This document shows positions 32,062-43,049 of a stretch of DNA of 64,000 nucleotides, in pieces. The notes below the pieces were generated by a model. That model had not been told where the DNA came from, searched no databases, and was given only the letters and a program-made list of their open reading frames with translations. Every line of letters begins with the position of its first letter. Position 1 is the first letter of the stretch. The DNA is from Tenodera sinensis (taxonomy: Eukaryota > Arthropoda > Insecta > Mantodea > Mantidae): contig CM060972.1 in the NCBI GenBank assembly GCA_030765045.1, positions 59,900,773-59,964,772 of the forward strand. The letters are read 5' to 3'. Both the position numbers and the translations under genes were made by a program.

Positions 32062-33290
32062 TTTTGTTTTCAAATTCTATAATGCTGGAATTTCGCTGCC
32101 TTTTTCCATGATTTCTTTGTTCTTTGCATAGGTAAATGAAGAGAGACTTCGATTCAAACTTTCATACACAACTCCCCTCACAAATGTTTCACTACTCTCC
32201 GCTGCATTCATGCTCTCAGCATTAAGCACATGTAGTTAGTTGTTTCAAAATTTCTTGCAGTAAGTGTTACTTCTAATTGCCAAAATGTGTACAGTTCTGT
32301 ATTTAGAAATACAAGCTGTCAAACGAACATTTCATCAGAAGTATCTGCAGCATCGCGTAATATTAATCTGCTATTGTTTAAAAAGAAAACATAAATTGAC
32401 TGGATTTTCTTTCCTAATCTCTAGCAAATTACCCACAGGAAGGTAATGAGCAAGAAATATCTTGCTTCTGTAAAACAAGATTATACTGACAGTGTATGTA
32501 AATATCGACCATCGGCAAACACTCTATGCCATCTATTGGGATTCCAGAAAACTACTTGCGAAAGTGCAGGACCTCCTAAATACCTAGATTAATCTAGAGG
32601 GTCCTGGAAAGTGCAACCTATGTATGTAGCAATGCGCGTACGCTGTTTGAAAATTCTATCGCTAAATTTTCCACAAGGTGATTTTTCAAAACACAATTGT
32701 ATTGCTAACAAATAAAGCGAAAGCAATACATGCCCCTGATGAAATGTATAATTTCATGTAATGAAATACATGAATGACTACAAAAGATGGTTGCTTGAAA
32801 GTTTCATAGTATAAAGCTCTTTGCGTGGAAGACGTGCACACAAGACGAAAGACAAGCACAACATAAATAAGAAAGGACAACAACATATGCACAAAATGCT
32901 GCTGTGTTCATAGTTTGTTGAGTTGTAAAATTATTCACTCCTGTATCAAACGTTTACATAAACCATAACATACACCTCGTTATCTCGTATAACCCACCAT
33001 GGGTGGGAGATTTGCTGATTACTAAAGGTGAAACAATCCCTTCGTAACCAAGATATCAGCGTAGCCGCAACGCACACTATATAAGCATTACGTCATAGGG
33101 AGGGGGTTCTTTTTTTTAATTTATTTAGATTGATCAGCAGTAAATACATGCTCTACAGATCTGGTAGAACCAAAATAAATCATAGTAACATAAGAGTAAC
33201 ATTGTAGAGGTAGGGCAGTGGGCCCCCTCTGAACTAATACAAATGTGATACCGGCTGTGATGGTGAGAATTTGCACATTACAAAGATAGT
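32062..33290. other. Intergenic DNA, nothing recognised
   Basis: No coding, RNA or repeat signal I can support. A short palindrome-rich segment (CCTAGATTAATCTAGAGGG) lies near 32582. Confidence 0.35.
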
Positions 33291-33344
33291 AGAAAAGCAG
33301 AGGTGGAGCAGTAGATTAGTCAGAGCTAGAAGTGTTATCACTAA

Positions 33345-33590
33345 GAAGCAGATCCTGTGGAAGTCGTCGCTTCAGTCGTGTTGGCCGGCGACTTCGGACG
33401 CCGATGTTGTACGTCACAGGGAGGGAGTTCTCTGTATACTGTCTTGTGCATCTGGAATCTGCTCTTGTTGACCTCTGACCCGGTGCAAAGTTCAGAGTCA
33501 GCTGCAGTGTATGGATTATACATAGCCAACCTCGCGTCCATTGAAGGAAATTTTTTCACCTCTACTGATGACGTTTTCACATAATTCAAA
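33345..33590 (-). other. GC-richer open segment, possible terminal exon
   Basis: The minus-strand frame (to TAG at about 33341) encodes FPSMDARLAMYNPYTAADSE, LCTGSEVNKSRFQMHKTVYR and a Ser/Thr-rich end. Composition is coding-like compared with the flanks. No protein family recognised and no strong 3' splice site upstream. The plus strand is also open for 75 codons. It could equally be an unrecognised transposon piece. Confidence 0.2.
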
Positions 33591-33637
33591 AGTATAAACA
33601 TTCAAATGATTGCATGCCTCTGTTACATATTTTTATA

Positions 33638-34426
33638 TCTTATATATTGCGCGCAACTTGGAAACGGCTCTAACGATTTCGATCAAATATTGTATTCAGA
33701 TATGGTTTTGCTTATGAAGTTTATCGATATAGGTGTCATTCCTGAAAAAAAACGCGATTTTACGCGTAACAATCACAATTACTCTAAATCTTATTTTGAC
33801 CATATCTTATGTCAATGTTAATGGGTAAATTTCAACTAACAAGCCAGGATATTAAAGGTATCGTCAAGAGCTTTCAGAAAACCTAAAGAAAGTTGACTTA
33901 GCTATCTTAGTCTACGCGTAACAGTCACAATCGTATCTTATATATTTAAACGCAACTCTTGTATATAAATATATTCCGAGCAACTTGGAAATAGCTCTAA
34001 CGATTTCGATCGAATTTTGTATTGAGATAAGGTTTTGCTTTTTAAGTTTATCTATATAGGATTCATTCCTGAAAAAAAAAACGCGATTTTACGAGTAACA
34101 GTCACAATTACTCTAAACTTTATTTTGGCCATAATTTCTCTGCTAATGGGCCAATTTCAACAAACAAGCCAGGATATTAAAAGTCTCGACAAGAGCTTTC
34201 AGAAAGCCTAAAGAAAGTTGACTTAGTTATCTTGGTTTACGCGTAACAGTCACAATTAGTCGAAACCTTATTTTGGCCATAATTTCTCTGTTAATGGGCC
34301 AATTTCAACAAACAAACTAGGTATTAAAGGTCTCGTCACAGAAACGACTCCAACAATTAGGATGAAAATTTATATTTAGTTAACATTTTTCTTTTCAAGT
34401 TTAGCTAAATAAGTATCTTCTCCCCA

Positions 34427-34466
<40 letters not shown>

Positions 34467-34520
34467 ACGATTAAGAAAAAGGAAAATAAAAATGCCGAGC
34501 GAAGCTCGGTCGACCAGGTA
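33638..34520 (+). mobile_element. Rep-B copy 1: Helitron-like non-autonomous element
   Basis: Starts near TCTTATATATTGCGCGCAAC and ends with a GC hairpin CCGAGC-GAA-GCTCGG (34495-34509) followed by TCGACCAGGTA. It contains the block AACGGCTCTAACGATTTCGA, then TCAAAT-TTGTATTCAGATA, GGTTTTGC and CATTCCTGAAAAAAA-ACGCGATTTTA, repeated about every 330 bp, and a repeated CGCGTAACAGTCACAATTA unit. TC at the start, a 3' hairpin and no TIR fit Helitron-type elements; similar 'AACGGCTxxACCGATTT' blocks occur in arthropod Helitrons. No CTRR end is clear, so the class is probable rather than certain. A 39-base A run lies at 34427-34465. Confidence 0.5.
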
Positions 34521-34812
34521 CTGTTCATTATATCCGCTATTATTCCAAACGTGCTTACATCAACCTTGTTTACCTTAAAGTTAACCCACGATACTCTTTG
34601 TAAGAGACAAAAGGTGGAAGGGAATTTCGTCAGCCAAACTAGTTGAATGAAATCGAAACCAAGACAGGAACAAACCATCATTTTCGCAACAACACCGTGT
34701 TTTAATTGCCGGCAAGGATTTGAGTACCGAATGACTGTTATGGATCAAATTGATAATATCAATTAGGGTCACGAACCAAGAGAAAACTGTTTCAATGTCA
34801 CGTACTATCTGC

Positions 34813-34819
34813 TATAAAT
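34813..34819 (+). promoter_or_regulatory. TATA box candidate
   Basis: TATAAAT, about 50 bases before an ATG (34863) and 30 bases before a plausible start site in AGTTTAGTCACC. Sequence between is GC-rich (GGAGTGGCGCGGGG). The layout is typical of an insect core promoter with a short 5' UTR. Confidence 0.45.
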
Positions 34820-34862
34820 GCGAGGAGTGGCGCGGGGAAGAGTTTAGTCACCTAGATCAGAC

Positions 34863-34886
34863 ATGGGGCGAAACGCTGTGGGCAGT
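34863..34886 (+). CDS. Candidate first coding micro-exon (MGRNAVGS), possibly of the proline-rich gene
   Basis: Eight codons from ATG end at a consensus 5' splice site (AGT then GTAAGTAT), in phase 0. A TATA box lies 50 bp upstream. Insect genes for secreted structural proteins commonly have such a tiny first coding exon. The next phase-0 acceptor on this strand that opens directly into a hydrophobic signal-peptide core is at 43549/43550 (GTGCAG then GTTGTGTTGGTG). Joining would give a positively charged n-region plus VVLVVLVLEAAVSG, a good signal peptide. The link over 8.66 kb is inference; the promoter, ATG and donor are seen. Confidence 0.4.
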
Positions 34887-34889
34887 GTA

Positions 34890-36375
34890 AGTATATGATA
34901 ACAACACGCACATATGTAAATGTAGAGCTTGCATATTATTTTATTTATAAATTTTAAGTGTGGTCATGTGTACTTACCCATTATATTACCATGGTAAGAA
35001 TGGGACAATGAAATATGTATTTTATTGTCCCACTCTTTGCGATAGCAGATTAGTATACCTACTTACAGACGTGGTCAAATTATTCGAGTAAACATTCTCA
35101 TTCACCTAATTTCTGAACACATGTTCATAAAATATAATTATTATAATTAAAATATTATTAATTAGGATAAACTATTCTTAAGTCTTATTGCGAAGTGTTA
35201 TTATTTAGCACATTGCTTTTAACCTAGTAAGAATTTTAAATTCACTAATATTTCTAAGACAGCAGTGTTTGCGGAAATGTAGATTTGTAGGAGTTTCTTG
35301 GTATAATAGCCTGGTTTCATCAGTGTGACTTTGGTGGGTGTAAAGTAAAAAAGACAGATGTAGTCGAGATAAAGAAACACTTTTATTTCCGTAAACAGTA
35401 ACTTTGTACACTCGTTGCAACAACAAGAAAGTCTTTACCCATTCACCAACAGCACGGCTCCGAATTCGTAACACACAAAAGTAGCTATACGTTGGCTAGC
35501 TATTAAGGTTCTAATGGAACTATCACGCAGAAATTCGTAAAATTATATTGCAATTTGGGAATTATAGCATATGTTTCAATAAAAAGCAGTTCTAGTGTTG
35601 CCACTGCACTCCTGTTATTCAAATCCTTAAACACCTAAATGTGGCTATAATGGGCATGTTTCATTTTAAAATACACCAATTCATGGAAGACGCAGTCTAT
35701 TACACCTACCAGGTTTATTTCAAGTAATTTGATCATGTCTGTAAGTGCATGTCGTGCTTAACATTCAAAAATACTCCTGAAACATATAAGCTCGAGTATT
35801 ACTGCATACGTTAATAACATATTCCTTGCAGTAAAATAATGAACACCAGAGGATTATGAGCAGAACTTATTATTGTTATTACTATTATTATTATTATTGT
35901 TGTTGTTATTGTTGTTGTTATCATCATTACTATTATTACTTTTATTTTTATTATTACTATTATCACTAATTAATAACATTAATATAAAATTGAATAAGAG
36001 ATGAATATGTAGTCGAATTTCCGGAACAGTTCTGAATTATTGCACTACCTTTCCCATCAGGAGTAATCAAAAAAGTTTTTTTTTTTCATCGGAATCATTC
36101 GTTATTCGGAATGAATTAATCGATTTTCATTGATTGTGGAAAATCTGTACCATTCTATTGTTATCATAAACAAACTCGCATTCATACATTAGTTCTTTTG
36201 ATTTTATACCACCTTTATTATCAACAACAGTATATTATATTTATAAATCGACGATTGCATCATGAACGCAGATAGGGTAAGTAGCTATTATGAAATGGTC
36301 GCGGATAAAATAGTGTGTGCAATTAGCAGATGAGCATAATTATCGCTCTTATCTAATATCTTTAAATGAGCAATT
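34890..36375. other. Sequence between two inverted Rep-B ends, no exon found
   Basis: AT-rich sequence with a (TTA/TTG)n tract at 35875-35965. A minus-strand open frame at 35205-35474 has no recognised domain. Under the gene model above this is intron. Confidence 0.35.
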
Positions 36376-38024
36376 CATACCTAGACCGAGCTTCGCTCGG
36401 CGTTTCACCCCCCCCCCCCCCACCCCCCCCTTTTTTTTTTTTTTTTTTGTGAAATTTTGTTTTTTGTGAGAAGATCTTATTTAGATAAACCTGAAGAGCA
36501 AAACGTTAACTGAATACAACTTTTTGTCGCAATTGTTAAGAGTAATTTCCGAGATACAAGAGATATAGAGATACATATAAATATCTCATAAGCACCATCA
36601 TTTCAGCCGTAAAACGTACACTGCTGAACGCACGCCTCCCCCATAGATATCCACCTAGTTTGAGGTTTTCGTCGAGCATTTGTTCCACTGTTGAGTTCAG
36701 TTCTTTGATGCTGCGGTTGACTATCTTCCAGGGCGTTAACATGTTGCGCAAGGTCCTTCATCTTTCCGTCGAGTTCTTCCATGGCTTCCTTAAATCCGCG
36801 CCAATTGCTCCTTAGTATTCTCCGGTAGCTAATCTTCATATCGGACATTCTCCTTTTCATCTTTTCCATTCCTGAGTTTACATTTTTCAATTCGGCTTCC
36901 ATTTTTGTTTCCAATTCCCCCCCTCCCATTTTTGTTTCCATATTTTCCATTCCGTAGTTTACATTTTTCAATTTGGCTTCCATATTTGTTTCCATCTGCC
37001 GCATTCCGGAATTCATTTCATCTCCCATTATGTCCATCTTGGCTAACATTCGTTTCATCAACTGTTCCATATCGTGGTTTTCGTTGCACTCCTGATACCG
37101 GAACGACAATAAGGAAAATCACTGTTGCACAATAACAAATACTATAGGAAGAAAAGCTAGTTGATAAAGCCATGTGAATGTATTACGCATTTCTGTTTCA
37201 ATCATATAGAACATTGCATTAATTGTTCGTCGAAGAGGGAATACTAAAAAAAATTTGATTGTGTTTAGTAAAAGAAAAATAAGTATAAAAACCGTGTGAG
37301 CGCTCTAAGTTGCACTTATATTTCAAATGTATGGAAAAATGTATGGATTTTTTGTAGAAGCGAGAGTAGTGTGTTATGGAAAAGAAAAGGGAGCAGAGAA
37401 AACCATATGAACATAATAAGTTGCGTGGTAAAATGGATTGCATAAAAGGCTTCTCCATGAAAAAACACTTCGATATGTCAATTTTCATGGCGATCGGTCA
37501 ACCGGTCAAACGGTTTTGGAGCTTAGTCACTCTTCAACATACAAATATGTATAGGCGTTGGTATGTGTGAAGTTGATAAACGATAGATAATAATATGTAA
37601 ATTGTTACGTAAAACAAACGTGAGTAGAGAAAATAGTATGAATGTAATACGTTGTATTTCTATTTCAAACATACAGCACATTGTATGAATTGTATGTTGA
37701 AGGACGAGTAGCGAAAAAAAGACCGATTTTGTCTCGTAAAGGAAGAATTAGTAGAGGAAATCGTGTGAATGGGTAATCAGCGAAAGAAAGAAACATTTAT
37801 ATTTCAGTCACAGAAAATTGTATGAATTGTATGTTGAAGGGCAAACAGAGGATATATGAATGTGTAAAGAAAAGCGAGTAAAACCCATTTGAAAGTAATA
37901 TATTGTGTAGTAAAATGGTTACCATAAAAATTTCTCCATGAAAAATACATATACGTGCCGAATTTCGCTGTGGTCGGTTAAGCGGTTTTCGAGATTAACG
38001 TTACATATACACAAACATTCAATT

Positions 38025-38102
<78 letters not shown>

Positions 38103-38613
38103 TTATATGAATTGTTTGTAGAAGATTGGGTAGAGAAAGAGGTGTGATTGTGTTACCTAAATGTGAGTAGAGAAAACACTGTGAATGTAATATGTAGCAT
38201 TTCTATTTCAAACATACAGAAAATTGTATGACTTATTTCTAGGAGAGTGAGTAGAGAAACAGTTATGAATGTTACCCAAAAATAATTAAAGAAAACGTGC
38301 GAATGCATTTCAATTTCAAACACGCACAAAATTGTAATACCTATTTGTAGAAGAGTAGGTAGAGAGAGATGTGACTGTGTTACCTAAAAGTGAGTAGAGA
38401 AAACAGTATGAATATAATATATAGTATTTCCATTTCAAACATACAGAAAATAATTATTGTATGACTTATTTGTAGAAGAGCGAGTAGAGTACCTACATAA
38501 AAGTAAGAGAACAAAAGTGTGAATGTAATAGCATTTCTATTTCAAACATACAGAACATGGTATGACTTATTTTAAAATCGGGGATAAAAAATCCATTTTT
38601 TGCGTAAAATTAC

Positions 38614-38651
<38 letters not shown>

Positions 38652-38960
38652 TGGAAAATTGTCTAGAAGAGTGAGTAGAGAAAGAGATGTGAATGTGTTC
38701 CTGAATTTGAGTACAGAAAACAGTGTGAATGTAATACGTAGTATATCCATTTCAGACATACAGAAAACTCTATAATTTGCAGAAGAGGGAATAAAAGCAT
38801 GTATTTTTATAAAGAATCGCGTTTTTCAGGAAACACCTACATATATAGGCAAACTTAAGAAGCAAAACCTTATCTGAACACAGAATTTGATCAAAATCTA
38901 TAGAACCGTTTCCGAGATACACATAATATATGCAAGTATTGCTCGGTATAAGAGGGAATA
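36376..38960 (-). repeat. Rep-B copy 2 and its tandem array, left side of a large inverted structure
   Basis: Begins with the same hairpin in reverse (CCGAGC-TTC-GCTCGG, 36386-36400), then poly(C) and poly(T) runs and the reversed Rep-B block (TTAGATAAACCTGAAGAGCA; TTTCCGAGATAC). After a coiled-coil open frame at 36603-37109, a degenerate tandem array follows to 38.8 kb. Its unit is about 110-120 bp and contains GAGTAGAGAAAACAGTGTGA, ATGTAATACG, TATTTCAAACATACAGAAAA and TTTGTAGAAGAG. A (GT)n(AT)n tract is at 38023-38100 and a T run at 38617-38650. Confidence 0.6.
36603..37109 (-). CDS. Coiled-coil open frame, possibly transposon gag/ORF1-like
   Basis: A 168-codon frame with GC content above its flanks. 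The N-terminal 120 residues are Met/Glu/Lys-rich heptads with an internal repeat: METNMEAKLKNVNYGMENME and later METKMEAELKNVNSGMEKMK. A KMDIMGDEMN segment precedes. The C-terminal part (ALEDSQPQHQRTELN) is less regular. Met-rich N-terminal coiled coils of this kind are common in gag-like or ORF1-like proteins of insect retroelements, but no zinc knuckle or other domain is present. It lies within Rep-B DNA, so I favour a mobile-element origin. The apparent start ATG is at about 37109. Confidence 0.4.
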   Translation of the reverse strand: MSFRYQECNENHDMEQLMKRMLAKMDIMGDEMNSGMRQMETNMEAKLKNVNYGMENMETKMGGGELETKMEAELKNVNSGMEKMKRRMSDMKISYRRILRSNWRGFKEAMEELDGKMKDLAQHVNALEDSQPQHQRTELNSGTNARRKPQTRWISMGEACVQQCTFYG

Positions 38961-39021
38961 AAAAATGTTATTTTTTTGTGTAAAATTGCTCTTTTTTCGG
39001 AAATACACCTACACATACAGA

Positions 39022-39692
39022 GTGGAAGGGAAATCATTACATTCCTTCTAATATGTGCTTCATAGAAGCATTACAAACAAAAAGTCGAGTGGCATTTTGT
39101 TTTTTGATCAGCCGATTTCGAAAAAATAAATATTTTTTTTATCCAAATTGTATGCGCAATTCCATAAGAATGTAGGAAGATAACGGTTTGTTACTTGTAA
39201 GATGGGTAGAGTAACTTATTTGACATAGCTTTGGTAGTAATTATGAACATCACACAAGATTTCGAAATAATCACTTAAAAGACTTGAAGGAATTCTGCGA
39301 GCAGTTCTTTGAGACGTAAAGTATATCGACTACGTTGCGTTGAGGTTGGTCAGGAAATTGACCTGGTTTGTGCATGTAAACAGATCGGGCACTTTCACTT
39401 TTCGTGTAATGTTTTGGGAGCTAACGTTTGTGATTGGCCTACACTCGCACAGAACACACAGAAGAACAAAGCACAGTATCTGGTTCTCAAGACGCACTGT
39501 TAGGAAGTTTGTTTATGCACTGAACTAGGGAAAGTGACCACCCACACAATCTGCAGTGTTGCCAGGATGTTTTCGACGAAACTGAACTATCTCCTTAGGA
39601 AATGGTCAGAGACAAAAACGTAAGATACAAAATGTGTTCCAAATACCGAGATCTACCACTGGTATAAATTAATGTAATGACTTCCCTTCCAC
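39022..39692 (+). mobile_element. 671-bp TIR element inserted in Rep-B, copy 1
   Basis: Ends are inverted: GTGGAAGGGAAATCATTACATT on the left, and the reverse complement of the right end differs from it at one of 22 positions. It interrupts Rep-B between ACACATACAG and GGCAAACTTAA. A second copy is at 46817-47486. Both lack a long open frame. No clear target-site duplication seen. Superfamily unknown. Confidence 0.7.
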
Positions 39693-39703
39693 CCGGCAAA
39701 CTT

Positions 39704-40566
39704 AAAAATCTGATGAGTTGCACTCACATGACTTTCTCTACTCTTGTACTAACCATTCTTACAGACTCTTATTCCTATATCTTCTTTCTTGTTAGCTGAG
39801 ACAAACATTTGTACAAATTATCTTATTGCTTATTCCCTTGTAGGTGCAAAGGGAATGTTAGAATATAGTAGGCTTGGTGCGGTAGTCAAATGTTTGAGAT
39901 TCTGTTGTCTTTGCACACTTAACATATAAAAAATGAACAGCGATGACCCATTTCACTAAAGTTCTAAGTTTTTTTTTGAAACTCACACACATAACAAGGA
40001 ATATCTCCGAAATGGTTCACCCTACAAGAAAATTTATTGAGACATAAATTGTGTATTTTAGCAAGATCTACATTTTTGTATAGTATGATTTGGTCTATCT
40101 CTAACGGTTTAACAGTTATGCAAAATTCATCCAGAGTAAATACGACTACAGGGGCAATAGCCAGAAAATTCAAGATATACATTTCATTTGTCATAAAAAT
40201 ATCTCAAACATATGGCATTTTAATCAAAATCGTTTGACCCATTTTCAAGAAAATCAAAATTTTCGAAAAATTTTCCATGTAAAGGGTAGTTTAGGGTGGG
40301 GCTATTTTCTTCAAAATCTTCGTGTCACATCCTTGAAAGACATTAAACTTAAATACCAACTTTGGTTTATAACCGACTTTTCGTTTTTGAGTTATGCTAT
40401 CCACAGACTGACAGACTGACACACACAGACACACACGGACCTTTTTCTAAAAATGCTTTTTTTGAATTCAGGGGGCCTCAAAACATGTATTTCCGGTGAA
40501 ATCTCGACATCGAATTTTTGGATGGAATACAATACTTTCCCTGCTTACCAGTAGAGGAAGTAAAAA
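39704..40566 (+). repeat. Rep-A copy 7 (863 bp), inserted in Rep-B
   Basis: Near full length (AAAAATCTGATGAGTTGCAC to AGAGGAAGTAAAAA). Short CA tract (ACACACAGACACACACGG). It lies in a reversed Rep-B unit, 12 bp after the 671-bp TIR element, so both insertions postdate that Rep-B copy. Confidence 0.85.
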
Positions 40567-41690
40567 GTAAAATCTTATATGTATTTTATGTAAAATCGCG
40601 TTTTTTTTTTTTTTTCCAGGAATGACACCTATATAGATCAACTTAAAAAGCAAACCCCTATCTGAATACAAAATTTGATCGAAATCGTTAGAGTCGTTTC
40701 CAACATTTGCATCAAATTTTGTATTCAGACAAAGTTTTGCTTTTTAAGTTTATCCGTATAGGTGTCATTCCTGAAAAAAAAACGCGATTTTACATAAAAA
40801 TAACATTTTTTATTCCCTCTTATACAGAGTAACTCTTGTATATACCTATATTCCCGGTATCTCAGAAACGGCTCTACAGATTTGCTTAAAATTTTGTATA
40901 CAGATAAGATTTTGCTTTTTTAAGTTTACCTATATATGTAGTTGTCTTTCCGAAAAAAACGCGATTTTACACAAAAAATAACATTTTTTTATTCCCTCTT
41001 ATACAGAGCAATTCTTGCATATATTATGTGTATCTCGGAAACGGTTCTATAGATTTTGGTCAAATTTTGTGTTCGGATAAGGTTTTGTTACTTAAGTTTA
41101 TCTACATTGGTGTCTTGCATGAAAAAACGCTAATTTATAAAAAGAAAATGCTTTTATTCCCTCTTCTACAAATAATTTATACAATTTTTTGTCATTTCTG
41201 AAACAGAAATTCTACGTGTTACATTCACACTGTTTTCTCTACTCATATTCAGGTACCACATTCAGATCTCTTTCTCTATTCACTCTTCTATAAACAATTT
41301 TCCATAAAAAAACGTTATTTCACACAAAAAAAAAACATTTTTATCCCCTTTTGAAATAAGTCATACAATTTTCTGTAACTTTGAAATGGAAATGCCACAT
41401 ATTGCATTCACACCGTCTTCTCTACTCACTTTTAGATAACACATTCACATCTCTTTCTCTACTCACTCTTCTATAAACAATTTTCCATAAAAAACGCGAT
41501 TTTACACAAAAAACATTTTTATCCCCTCTTTTGAAATGTCATACAATTTTCTGTATCTTTGAAATGGAAATGCTACATATTACATTCACACCATCTTCTC
41601 TATTCACTTTTAGATGCATTCACATCTCTTTCTCTACTCACTCTTCTACAAACAATTCATATCATCTATATATTGTGTAACAAGATCGAC
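40567..41690 (+). repeat. Rep-B inverted array, right side
   Basis: From 40600 to 40690 the Rep-B block is in reverse orientation. At about 40692 it turns and runs forward, giving a close palindrome (about 90-bp arms: AATTTTGTATTCAGA, GCTTTTTAAGTT and GGTGTCATTCCTG blocks on both sides). Forward units of about 170 bp follow near 40700, 40867 and 41040. From 41200 the 110-120-bp array of 37.6-38.8 kb recurs reversed (CATCTCTTTCTCTACTCACT; TTTGAAATGGAAATG). Confidence 0.65.
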
Positions 41691-41699
41691 ATAGTAATT

Positions 41700-41986
41700 A
41701 GTAATATGTGATATTCTTATGTAAGAGGTTGAAAATAAGACTAGTGAGAGATTTTGAAATCAGTACGGCAATGTAACATTCTCACACTTCTTAAAACGAA
41801 GTGTGCCCGTTTTTCTTCGAATCATACCAACAACAAAAAATACTATACGGTACTAAATTTAAACAAAGTTGGAAGGAAATTCAGTAATATGAACACGACA
41901 AACGCCCTCCCTGCAATAACACGTTGAAAGTGTTAAGCCTCCCTTTGTACACTTTCAAGCTGCAGATACCGTACCGAGCGAAAATG
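41700..41986. other. Spacer with two short hairpins
   Basis: Perfect small inverted repeats: CACACTTC/GAAGTGTG (41783-41805) and TTGAAAGTGT/ACACTTTCAA (41924-41958). No further assignment. Confidence 0.4.
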
Positions 41987-42445
41987 CTCCGCGGTAACGT
42001 GTGAGGCTCTCTTTCGAGTGGTCGAGGGATTCACCGGGTCGCTAGATGTATGCTGGTAAGAATAATTATATCCCCCAATTTCCTGACACTCCATTTCACC
42101 TCATTTTTCATTTCACTTCTCCTTTCATCTGCCTGGTTGTTTCAGGGTTTCAGTGTCGGCGGGAGCTCCGATTGCTCTCCGTAAACCTTCATCCTCCAGG
42201 TCGGGGGAGGCCTCCTAGTCACGGCCCCCCAGGGGACCTAGAGCCTGCAAAGGGTGACAGGAACCGCCACCGGGGAGTTCAAATCTGTAGCTGTCAGGGA
42301 TCCTGCCCTCTGCTGTCGTCCCTCCCATCACCCTTCGTATTCCCTCATCTCACACCTCCCTCCCGGCGGGCTCGCGTCAAAGGCACAGGTACAAAAGATC
42401 TACTGGTCGAGGTGCTGGCTAGCTATACTCCATCCAGCCTTAGAT
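41987..42445 (+). mobile_element. SINE family 3 copy (tRNA-derived, about 460 bp)
   Basis: Head GCTCCGCGGTAACGTGTGAG, then a body shared with 55.7-56.2 kb: TTTCATTTCACTTCTCC, GGGTTTCAGTGTCGGCGGGA, CCTCCAGGTCGGGGGAGGCC, GCCACCGGGGAGTTCAAATC, GGGATCCTGCCCTCTGCTGT and tail CAGGTACAAAAGATCTACTG. Open frames here are SINE artefacts. Confidence 0.7.
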
Positions 42446-42679
42446 GCAGAGCTTGTATCCCTCCGCGATAACCTGGTGTTAGTGTCAGCTGCGACTATAG
42501 TCGCCGTCAGGAAGGAAGGTGGTTGCGCAGTAGACAAATATCCAATGATGTTACAGTCAGGTGTTTTCTAGCCAATATGACGTAGTCTGTTTCAGAGTGC
42601 GTGTGTGAGAGTATTTGTACAGTTTTACAGTGAAATTAAGTAATTCCGAGCAATAAGTCCACTCCGTTGTGTGATAGTA

Positions 42680-42800
42680 AGTTCATTAATGGTTCCGAAG
42701 GTGGCAGAAGCAAAAGAACGTTGCGTTATTCACGGTCAAGCCAGGAAATGGTGTACGAGTATAATGTGTACAAATACTTCCTGAGAAAGATGGGAAACAG
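42680..42800 (+). pseudogene. Possible Tc1/mariner-like transposase N-terminal fragment
   Basis: The frame encodes GGRSKRTLRYSRSSQEMVYE and YNVYKYFLRKMGNS. The 'HS-AREMVYNVYKYF' style resembles the N-terminus of the DDE transposase group to which the fragment at 47.8 kb belongs. It ends after about 40 residues; the rest of the 126-codon frame (to 43047) has no match I recognise. Low confidence. Confidence 0.25.
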
Positions 42801-43049
42801 TTGCAACGCAGCACTTCCCCCTCTTTCCCCTACATGCGCCACTTGTCTCCCACTTACCACCATCGTTTCTGACGGCTACTCTAACACAAACAAACGCCAT
42901 GTGGACTCATGTCTTGTGTTTATGATGCAACAGAACGATATTTATTCGGGAGTTTTAGGAGTAGCACTGCTATCGCGTTACATTCAAGCAGTCTTTAGCA
43001 GGGCTATCTTACATCTTGAAAACTCACAGATAATCGCCAATATTTAAGG

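Noticed and set aside
37600..38800. Regularly spaced repeats considered as a CRISPR-like array
   Set aside because: Units of 110-120 bp are degenerate throughout with no conserved repeat/variable spacer pattern, and the genome is eukaryotic.
42046..42571. Overlapping 141- and 105-codon frames
   Set aside because: Mostly a family-3 SINE; GC-rich repeat DNA stays open by chance.
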